Part shown: in pieces, positions 1 through 5,878 of the stretch
How positions within the stretch are numbered: position 1 is the first letter of the stretch
How the letters are laid out: each line of letters opens with the position of its first letter
Source of the DNA: an uncultured Oscillochloris sp.
GTDB taxonomy: Bacteria; Chloroflexota; Chloroflexia; Chloroflexales; Chloroflexaceae
Reading direction: 5' to 3'
DNA: 6,524 bases
Assembly: GCA_903877945.1 (NCBI GenBank)
Contig: CAIRFY010000006.1
Location: forward strand, 1-6,524
Translations under genes and position numbers: made by a program
The notes under the pieces: model-generated
The model's database searches: none
Seen by the model: only the letters and a program-made list of their open reading frames with translations
Told to the model about the DNA's origin: nothing

Positions 1-122
1 ACCGTGTCACCCCATCACCGTGTCACCCCATCACCGTGTCACCCCATCACCGTGTCACCCCATCACCGTGTCACCCCATCACCGTGTCACCCCATCACCG
101 TGTCACCCCATCACCGTGTCAC
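1..122. repeat. 16-bp tandem repeat array, 7.6 copies, continues past left edge
   Basis: Seven perfect copies of ACCGTGTCACCCCATC plus a 10-base partial copy, with no base change. The 16-mer looks like a degenerate dimer of octamers (ACCGTGTC/ACCCCATC, 5 of 8 bases equal). The last partial copy supplies the ilvB stop codon (TCA at 119-121 on the plus strand). Because 16 is not a multiple of 3, all three frames give similar SPHHRVTP-type peptides; these are not genes. No unique spacers occur, so it is not CRISPR. Confidence 0.97.
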
Positions 123-1861
123 GACTCATACTCAGTCTCGATCATCTCGCCAATCGACTTGTTCTGCGGCACCATCGGGAATACGTTCACCTCGCGCTCA
201 ACCCGGAAGTCGATCAGCACTGGGCCGTCGGTGGCCATGGCCTCGTCAATCGCGGCCTGCACATCCTCCGTGCGCTCAACGGTGATGCCCTTCCAGTAGT
301 ACGCCTCGGCCAGCTTAGCGAAGTTCGGGCCGCTCAGGGGCGTGCCGCTGTAGCGTTTGCCCTCGAACAGCTCCTGCCACTGGCGCACCATACCCAGGTA
401 GCCGTTGTTGATCACCAGCACCTTGACGTTCTTGATACCCTCCTGGATGATCGTCGCCATCTCCTGGTTGGTCATCTGGAAGCCACCGTCGCCACAGACA
501 ACCCAGACCGTTTTGTCGGGGTGGGCCACGGCCACGCCGAGGGACGCGGGCACCGAGAAGCCCATCGTGGCTGCGCCGCCCGAGGTAATGTGGGTACGCG
601 GGCCGCCGTTGAAGTCGAACAGTTGCGCGGCCCACATCTGGTGCTGGCCGACATCGGTCACGAGCACGTAGTTGCCGTGGGCGTTGAGCGTCTTGCTCAG
701 GGCCGCGTACACATCGTGGGGAGGTAACGCCATGCCACGGGTATTGGCCCGGCTCACATACTGCTGCTTGCCCTGATGTTTGTCCTGTATATCGCGGATG
801 TACTCCATCCAGTCCGAGGCGTGTCCGTGCAGCGCGGCCAGTTCATCGTGGCTGGGCATGTCCTCCATCAGCGCCAGCAGCACATTGCGCGCATCGCCAA
901 CAATCGGCACCGTCACCTTGACGTTCTTGCCGATCTCCGAGGGGTCAATATCCACATGGATGATCTTGGCGTGTGGCGCGAAGGTGCTGGCCTTGCCCGT
1001 GATCCGGTCGTCAAAGCGACCGCCGATATTGAACAGAACGTCGCACTCCTGAATGGCCTTATTGCCATGCACCCAGCCGTGCATGCCGGGCATGCCGATG
1101 TTCAGCGGGTGGCTCTCGGGCAGTGAGCCAATGCCGTGCAGAGTGGTGAGGACAGGGACGCCCAACTTCTCGGCGAAGGCGCGCAGTTCCTCGCTGGCCC
1201 CCGCCATCACCACGCCGTTACCCGAGATGATCAGCGGCTTCTTGGCCTCGATCAACAGGCGCAGCGCCTCACGGATCTGCTTGCGGTTGCCGTGGGTCGT
1301 CGGCTTATAGCCGGGGATGTTCATCTTCACGTCCCAGTTGGGAACGAAGATCTTCTGCATCGCGTCCTTGGTGATGTCGATCAGCACCGGGCCGGGACGA
1401 CCGGTGGTGGCGATGTGAACGGCCTCCTTGAAGACGTAGGGCAGTTCCTCGGCGCGCTTCACCAGGTAGTTATGCTTGGTAATCGGCATCGTGATGCCCG
1501 TGATGTCCGTCTCCTGAAAGGCGTCTTTGCCCAGCACCGTCGAGGAAACCTGACCGCAGATCGCCAGGAGCGGGGTGCTGTCCATCATCGCGTCGGCAAT
1601 CGGCGTTACCAGGTTGGTTACACCGGGACCAGAGGTACCAATGCAGACGCCGAGCCTACCAGTCGAGCGGGCGTAGCCCTCGGCGGCGTGACCCGCGCCC
1701 TGCTCGTGGCGACAAAGAATATGGCGCAGCGTGTCGCGGTACTCCCACATCGCGTGGTAGAACGGCATAATTGCCCCGCCGGGCAGGCCGAACATCACCT
1801 CCACGCCCTCGCGGATAAGGGCCTCGCACATCACCTGTGCGCCGGTTCGTGTCTCAGACAT
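119..1861 (-). CDS. ilvB: Acetolactate synthase, large (catalytic) subunit
   Basis: This ThDP- and FAD-dependent cytoplasmic enzyme condenses two pyruvates to 2-acetolactate, or pyruvate with 2-oxobutyrate to 2-aceto-2-hydroxybutyrate, the first common step of Val/Leu/Ile synthesis. The 580 aa match the usual family length. Visible in order: N-terminal ThDP Pyr domain with RHEQGAGHAAEGYA and the catalytic Glu at 53; AFQETD at 114-119; RPGPVLIDITKD at 155-166; a central FAD-type domain with GGRFDDRITGK at 280-290; the C-terminal PP domain with VGQHQMWAAQ from 404, and the metal/ThDP motif GDG (457-459) to NN (485-486). RQWQELF (493-499) carries the Trp of the herbicide site. The ATG at 1861 follows an AGGAGA Shine-Dalgarno (1870-1875) with 8-nt spacing. 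It lies 157 bp downstream of ilvD on the same strand, consistent with one operon. The regulatory subunit ilvN is not in the window. Family ilvB versus the isozymes ilvG/ilvI cannot be separated here. Confidence 0.96.
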   Translation of the reverse strand: MSETRTGAQVMCEALIREGVEVMFGLPGGAIMPFYHAMWEYRDTLRHILCRHEQGAGHAAEGYARSTGRLGVCIGTSGPGVTNLVTPIADAMMDSTPLLAICGQVSSTVLGKDAFQETDITGITMPITKHNYLVKRAEELPYVFKEAVHIATTGRPGPVLIDITKDAMQKIFVPNWDVKMNIPGYKPTTHGNRKQIREALRLLIEAKKPLIISGNGVVMAGASEELRAFAEKLGVPVLTTLHGIGSLPESHPLNIGMPGMHGWVHGNKAIQECDVLFNIGGRFDDRITGKASTFAPHAKIIHVDIDPSEIGKNVKVTVPIVGDARNVLLALMEDMPSHDELAALHGHASDWMEYIRDIQDKHQGKQQYVSRANTRGMALPPHDVYAALSKTLNAHGNYVLVTDVGQHQMWAAQLFDFNGGPRTHITSGGAATMGFSVPASLGVAVAHPDKTVWVVCGDGGFQMTNQEMATIIQEGIKNVKVLVINNGYLGMVRQWQELFEGKRYSGTPLSGPNFAKLAEAYYWKGITVERTEDVQAAIDEAMATDGPVLIDFRVEREVNVFPMVPQNKSIGEMIETEYES

Positions 1862-1883
1862 GTGTCTCTTCTCCTAGCGTAAG

Positions 1884-1898
1884 GGCGAAGCATTCGCC
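1884..1898. other. Small hairpin upstream of the ilvB ribosome binding site
   Basis: GGCGAA (1884-1889) and TTCGCC (1893-1898) form a perfect 6-bp stem with a 3-base loop. On the minus-strand transcript it lies just 5' of the ilvB Shine-Dalgarno at 1870-1875. There is no T tract, so it is not a terminator. It might be a dispersed palindrome or an mRNA structure affecting ilvB translation; function unknown. Confidence 0.5.
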
Positions 1899-1935
1899 AC
1901 CTGTAATATTCTCTTGGACAAGGTTCCAGATCAGC

Positions 1936-2006
1936 TTTACCGTGTGCGCTGTTCGTAGTGGGCGCTTCAGCGCCAAGCGGCTGAATCCGCCACTACGAAC
2001 GGTAAA
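1936..2006. repeat. REP-like cloverleaf palindrome in the ilvD-ilvB gap
   Basis: An 11-bp perfect inverted repeat, GTTCGTAGTGG (1951-1961) with CCACTACGAAC (1990-2000), encloses two small hairpins: GGCGC-TTCA-GCGCC (1961-1974) and GCGG-CTGAAT-CCGC (1977-1990). An outer pair, TTTACCG (1936-1942) with CGGTAAA (2000-2006), extends the base after a bulge. The shape resembles REP-type dispersed palindromes. It would be transcribed between ilvD and ilvB and might stabilise the upstream message or reduce readthrough. No T tract for Rho-independent termination is present. Confidence 0.75.
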
Positions 2007-2016
2007 CCTGAAACCT
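2003..2016 (-). repeat. Two heptamers AGGTTTC/AGGTTTA after the ilvD stop
   Basis: Reading the ilvD coding strand, the stop codon is followed two bases later by AGGTTTC then AGGTTTA. The 12-mer AAGGTTTCAGGT (plus-strand 2006-2017, reverse complement) recurs just after the stop codon of the stress-protein gene at 5266-5277, in the same orientation relative to transcription. This looks like a minimal heptanucleotide repeat. Confidence 0.45.
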
Positions 2017-2018
2017 TT

Positions 2019-3704
<1,686 letters not shown>

Positions 3705-3720
3705 AGCCGAACCCCCTGAT

Positions 3721-3851
3721 GGATTGCGGATTGTGGATTGTGGGTTGTGGATTGCGGATTGCGGATTGAACGTCGTGAAGTCGTGTGCTAAATCCACAAT
3801 CCACAATCCACAATCCACAATCCACAATCCACAATCCACAATCCACAATCC
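3721..3851. repeat. Inverted pair of heptanucleotide tandem arrays in the ilvD leader
   Basis: Left arm: seven units of GGATTG(T/C), 3721-3769, with one GGGTTGT variant. Right arm: eight perfect AATCCAC units, 3791-3846, plus a partial to 3851. The arms are reverse complements, separated by about 21 bases (3770-3790), so the ilvD transcript could fold into a roughly 50-bp hairpin ending three bases before the Shine-Dalgarno at 3717-3712. In the minus-strand RNA the three T-to-C variants of the left arm give G·U wobbles, still paired; only the GGGTTGT unit gives a true mismatch. Such heptamer arrays resemble the STRR elements known from cyanobacteria. Peptides encoded across it are spurious. 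Confidence 0.93.
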
Positions 3852-3867
3852 CTAGCGCCTACAAACG

Positions 3868-3894
3868 AAAAACCCCCCGCGCTTCCGTGGGAGG
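3868..3894 (-). terminator. Rho-independent terminator in the ilvD leader (attenuator)
   Basis: On the minus strand CCTCCCACG (3894-3886), loop GAAG, then CGCGGGGGG (3881-3873) forms a 9-position stem with one A·C mismatch and one G·U pair, followed by TTTTT (3872-3868). It lies 164 bases before the ilvD start and 27 bases after the leader ORF stop, inside the transcribed leader rather than after a gene. That position indicates conditional termination (attenuation). The T tract is short (five), so efficiency is uncertain. Confidence 0.75.
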
Positions 3895-3942
3895 TTCAGC
3901 CTTACTACTGTACCGGGTCGCTACGCTTCCCCCCCCAAACGG
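3885..3942 (-). promoter_or_regulatory. Predicted antiterminator pairing of the ilvD attenuator
   Basis: In the minus-strand RNA, CCGU (3942-3939) pairs with ACGG (3888-3885), and GGGGGG (3936-3931) pairs with CCUCCC (3894-3889), with a two-base UU bulge: ten pairs including one G·U. The 3' partner is the 5' arm of the terminator, so the two structures exclude each other. The 5' partner lies in codons 24-28 of the leader ORF. A ribosome at the leader stop would cover the G tract and allow the terminator; one stalled in the Ile/Leu/Val run would leave it free. Pairing was found by eye, with no energy computed. Confidence 0.6.
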
Positions 3943-4013
3943 CTGTCGCTCCACCCAACGAGGAGGAGTACGAGGCCGCTAATGAGGATGATGTTTACAA
4001 ACAGGGAAGACAT
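3921..4013 (-). CDS. Branched-chain amino acid leader peptide of the ilvD operon
   Basis: A 30-residue ORF, ATG at 4013 to TAG at 3921. Residues 8-19 read IILISGLVLLLV, ten of twelve being the end products of the pathway encoded downstream; Leu4 and Val6 precede them and Leu26 follows. The tail (WSDSRLGGEA) is ordinary, with its codons forming one half of the antiterminator. The only plausible ribosome site is a weak AAAGG with rather long spacing (12 nt); the frame is closed by TAA six codons upstream, so this ATG is the only normal start. The peptide probably has no function of its own: its translation senses charged tRNA-Ile/Leu/Val and decides whether the terminator at 3868-3894 forms. 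It is functionally analogous to enterobacterial IlvL, with no claim of homology. Hydrophobicity could suggest a tiny membrane peptide, but position, promoter and terminator favour a leader. Confidence 0.8.
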   Translation of the reverse strand: MSSLFVNIILISGLVLLLVGWSDSRLGGEA

Positions 4014-4049
4014 CGGTATGTGTAACCTTTACAATCTACAACCGTGGTG

Positions 4050-4078
4050 AGAATACCACAGGCTCTAAAAACCGTCAA
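4050..4078 (-). promoter_or_regulatory. Sigma70-type promoter of the ilvD-ilvB operon
   Basis: On the minus strand TTGACG (4078-4073, 5 of 6 to the -35 consensus), a 17-base spacer, and TATTCT (4055-4050, 4 of 6 to the -10). The start is expected near 4043-4045, about 30 bases before the leader ORF and about 340 before ilvD. The duplicated target of the MITE-like element ends 9 bases upstream of the -35. Confidence 0.65.
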
Positions 4079-4087
4079 GCGTGACTC

Positions 4088-4223
4088 GTACTCTTGCCAG
4101 GGCATGAGCAAAGTCAGATCCGGCCCCCTCACCCCCTGCCCCTCTCCCTCACGGGGAGAGGGGGCTGGGGGGTGAGGGCTGTCCGGCGACCACACGACTT
4201 TGCACATGCCCTGGTACTCTTGC
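4088..4223. mobile_element. MITE-like element (4098-4213) with 10-bp target duplication
   Basis: The 116-bp element begins CAGGGCATGAGCAAAGTC (4098-4115) and ends GACTTTGCACATGCCCTG (4196-4213): 18-bp terminal inverted repeats with a single mismatch. It is flanked exactly by a perfect direct repeat GTACTCTTGC (4088-4097 and 4214-4223), a 10-bp target duplication. It has no room for a transposase, so it would be moved in trans by a full-length IS. A 9-12 bp duplication is seen in, for example, the IS4 group; the parent family is not identified. It lies in the divergent gap between the ilv promoter and the stress-protein gene. Confidence 0.85.
4126..4178. repeat. C/G-rich palindrome inside the MITE-like element
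   Basis: CCCTCACCCCC (4126-4136) pairs with the GGGG/GGTGAGGG block ending at 4178, and GCCCC-TCTCCC (4138-4148) with GGGAGAGGGGGC (4154-4165), with one bulged G, a small internal mismatch and a 5-base loop. Sequences of this CCCTCACCCCC...GGGGGTGAGGG type occur as dispersed palindromes in many bacteria. One strand is very C-rich and the other G-rich, so G-quadruplex formation is also conceivable. Confidence 0.75.
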
Positions 4224-4242
4224 GCCGTCAGTATTACTTTTA

Positions 4243-4296
4243 TTGCCAAATGGTATAGGAAGACACCATTATTCGATGTACGCAGCGGAGTATACT
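4243..4296 (+). promoter_or_regulatory. Possible promoter(s) of the stress-protein gene
   Basis: Two weak candidates: TTGCCA (4243-4248), 18-base spacer, CATTAT (4267-4272); or a good -10 TATACT (4291-4296) without a convincing -35 (ATTATT at 4268-4273 has 17-base spacing). Either gives a 5' leader of about 40-65 bases before the GTG at 4344. The assignment is by eye only. Confidence 0.35.
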
Positions 4297-4343
4297 AGAG
4301 CAGTGTGTAGTTCCAGGGGCAGACACAACAGGGAGGTTGCGCC

Positions 4344-5255
4344 GTGTTCCATACCATCCTCGTCCCCCTCGACGGATCGTCCGCTGGCGAGCAGGCTCTT
4401 GCGACGGCGGCCCGTCTGTCCCAGCATCATCACGTGTCGCTTCACATCGCCCACGTCCACTCTCCATACACCACCGCTCCGATCACCATCGAGGGTCTGC
4501 CGGTGATCGACGAACAACTGCACTCGCGTGTCGCCGACCACGAACTGACCTACCTGCGTCATGCGGCTGCTTCGGTACATACCGCTGTCGAACCAATTAT
4601 TGCCCGACTGGATGGCCCGGTGGCCTTCACTCTGGCCAGCTACTGCCACGAGATCCACGCCGACCTGCTGGTACTCACCACCCACGGTCGCAGCGGCTTC
4701 TCCCTACTCTGGCTGGGCAGCGTCGCCGAGGCCATGCTGCATAGCATGAGCGTGCCCATGCTGCTGCTGCGGCCTACGCCTGTACCTGTTTCGCCTGTGA
4801 CCTTCCGGCATATCCTCGTACCCCTTGATGGCTCCGCCCTGGCCGAGCAGATTCTGCCCCACGCTGTGGCTATAGCCAGCCACGATAGTGCCGAACTGAC
4901 GTTGCTGCGGGTCATCGAGGGCCACTCGTCTGCCGACTCTGGGCGCAGCCCCTTGTATCGCCCTCACGAGACGAATGACGCCGATCAGCGAGCGACCGCC
5001 GATCTCTACTTGAGCCGCCTATCTGCCGAATTGCTGTCCACCGGGCACCCCACCCACACCGCCGTGATTGCTTCTGAACACCCGGCCCGTGCCATTCTCA
5101 CCGCCGCCGAAGAGCGCGGTGCCGACCTGATCGCCCTGGCAACTCGCGGGCGCAGCGGATTCACCCGCGCCATCCTGGGCAGCGTGGCCGATAAACTCAT
5201 TCGTGGCGGGACGCTACCAATGTTGGCCTTGCGCCCCAGCCCGCCGGAGGATTGA
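4344..5255 (+). CDS. Tandem-domain universal stress protein (UspA family)
   Basis: The 303 aa contain two UspA domains: residues 1-146 and 152-300. Each starts with the nucleotide-binding strand-loop HILVPLDGS or TILVPLDGS (VPLDGS at 7-12 and 159-164) and ends with the ATP-site motif G-x9-GS: HGRSGFSLLWLGSVAE (114-129) and RGRSGFTRAILGSVAD (268-283). The first Gly of the classical G-x2-G-x9-G(S/T) signature is Thr or Ala here. No signal or membrane segment is seen, so it is cytoplasmic; ATP binding is likely from the motifs. Universal stress proteins support survival under starvation, oxidative or energy stress, but no specific partner can be read here. The GTG start at 4344 is supported by GGGAGG (4331-4336) at 7-nt spacing. 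It is transcribed divergently from the ilv operon and seems monocistronic. Confidence 0.95.
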   Translation: MFHTILVPLDGSSAGEQALATAARLSQHHHVSLHIAHVHSPYTTAPITIEGLPVIDEQLHSRVADHELTYLRHAAASVHTAVEPIIARLDGPVAFTLASYCHEIHADLLVLTTHGRSGFSLLWLGSVAEAMLHSMSVPMLLLRPTPVPVSPVTFRHILVPLDGSALAEQILPHAVAIASHDSAELTLLRVIEGHSSADSGRSPLYRPHETNDADQRATADLYLSRLSAELLSTGHPTHTAVIASEHPARAILTAAEERGADLIALATRGRSGFTRAILGSVADKLIRGGTLPMLALRPSPPED

Positions 5256-5266
5256 GGGGATAGACA

Positions 5267-5287
5267 AGGTTTCAGGTGCCAGGTTTC
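5267..5287 (+). repeat. Three heptamers AGGTTTC/AGGTGCC/AGGTTTC after the stress-protein stop
   Basis: The in-phase units AGGTTTC (5267), AGGTGCC (5274) and AGGTTTC (5281) begin 11 bases after the stop codon. The first unit and its flank share the 12-mer AAGGTTTCAGGT with the sequence after the ilvD stop, same orientation relative to the gene. The next bases lead into the octamer array. Confidence 0.5.
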
Positions 5288-5303
5288 AGCGTGACAGCTC
5301 TGC

Positions 5304-5588
5304 GATGAGGCGAGGATGCGATGAGGCGATGAGGCGGTGAGGCGAGGAGGCGAGGAGGCGAGGAGGCGAGGAGGCGAGGAGGCGAGGAGGCGATGAGGCG
5401 GTGAGGCGATGAGGCGGTGAGGCGATGAGGCGGTGAGGCGGTGAGGCGGTGAGGCGGTGAGGCGGTGAGGCGGTGAGGCGATGAGGCGATGAGGCGGTGA
5501 GGCGGTGAGGCGAGGATGCGATGAGGCGAGGATGCGACGAGGCGAGGATGCGACGAGGCGATGAGGCGAGGATGCGATGAGGCGATGC
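5304..5588. repeat. Octanucleotide tandem array, 35 in-phase units
   Basis: Thirty-five units of G(A/G)(T/G/C)GAGGC fill 5304-5583 without a phase break, followed by a partial GATGC. The variants are GATGAGGC, GGTGAGGC, GAGGAGGC, GAGGATGC and GACGAGGC. They are grouped: six consecutive GAGGAGGC (5344-5391), then alternating GATGAGGC/GGTGAGGC, a run of six GGTGAGGC, and at the right end GAGGATGC alternating with GA(C/T)GAGGC. Such blocks indicate growth by slippage or unequal exchange. It is intergenic; peptide ORFs across it on either strand are artefacts. Confidence 0.97.
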
Positions 5589-5690
5589 TATAGCAATCCT
5601 AAACTGGTTATGAAAAGGAGTCGAGCCTTTAGGCGGCCTTATCCGGCTAAAGCCTTGACTCCACACAACAACCCCAAGAGGATTGCTATA
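5589..5690. mobile_element. Nested palindromic element with TA-flanked inverted ends (MITE candidate)
   Basis: The outer inverted repeat TATAGCAATCCT (5589-5600) and AGGATTGCTATA (5679-5690) is perfect over 12 bp. Inside, 5617-5662 forms a second stem: GGAGTC with GACTCC at its base, then near-continuous pairing to a short loop around 5637-5642 with two mismatches and one G·T pair. If the outermost TA on each side is a target duplication, the layout fits a Tc1/mariner (IS630)-type miniature element of about 98 bp with TAGCAATCCT ends. No coding capacity. There is no T tract, so a terminator is unlikely. Confidence 0.6.
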
Positions 5691-5760
5691 TCAAAGCCCG
5701 ATGCCTACGTCGTTGTCGCTCGACCTGAGTCCGTGACTCGTGTCACCAGGGGCGAGACGG

Positions 5761-5800
5761 TGAACAATTTGACAAAAATGCGCTAAGGATTTATTGTTCA
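5761..5800 (+). promoter_or_regulatory. Strong sigma70-type promoter bracketed by an 8-bp inverted repeat
   Basis: TTGACA (5769-5774, 6 of 6), a 17-base spacer and TATTGT (5792-5797, 4 of 6) predict a start near 5804, about 75 bases before the ATG at 5879. TGAACAAT (5761-5768) and ATTGTTCA (5793-5800) are perfect inverted repeats: the left half abuts the -35 and the right half covers the -10. A second small palindrome, ATTGT-TCATC-ACAAT (5793-5807), overlaps the start site. This suggests an operator for a dimeric repressor. Confidence 0.6.
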
Positions 5801-5878
5801 TCACAATTTCTTCACAAGTACATTAAAGTCACATTTAACACCATATTGTCCTGCTCAGCATTGCACACGAGGTCAGGT

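Noticed and set aside
1..122. CRISPR array
   Set aside because: Copies are directly adjacent with no unique spacers; the same holds for the 7-bp and 8-bp arrays.
20..727. Plus-strand frame starting in the 16-mer array
   Set aside because: Its start comes from the repeat and the rest is antisense to ilvB.
1136..1882. 248-codon open frame antisense to ilvB
   Set aside because: It is a shadow of the ilvB codon pattern; low-complexity His/Arg/Val-rich translation with no recognisable domain.
3705..3848. 48-codon in-frame N-terminal extension of IlvD
   Set aside because: The extension is the translation of the heptamer arrays (WIVDCGL-type repeats); family members start at MRSDTIK and a Shine-Dalgarno stands 7 nt before that ATG.
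3868..4045. T-box riboswitch in the ilvD leader
   Set aside because: A GGGTGG at 3950-3955 (minus) only partly resembles the conserved AGGGUGGNACCGCG box, it is not in the 5' arm of the terminator, and it lies within the translated leader ORF.
3995..4249. 84-codon minus-strand frame across the miniature element
   Set aside because: It spans the terminal repeats and the palindrome, has no ribosome site, and overlaps the promoter and leader ORF in another frame.
5617..5662. Rho-independent terminator for the stress-protein gene
   Set aside because: The hairpin has no downstream T tract on either strand and lies more than 350 bp after the stop codon; it fits better as the interior of a palindromic element.
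5286..5666. 126-codon minus-strand frame rich in Ser-Pro-His-Arg
   Set aside because: Translation of the octamer array; period 8 gives repetitive peptides in every frame.
5846..5878. Upstream TTG start for the secreted protein
   Set aside because: It has no Shine-Dalgarno and would place 11 extra residues before the basic start of the signal peptide; ATG at 5879 has a GAGGT at good spacing.
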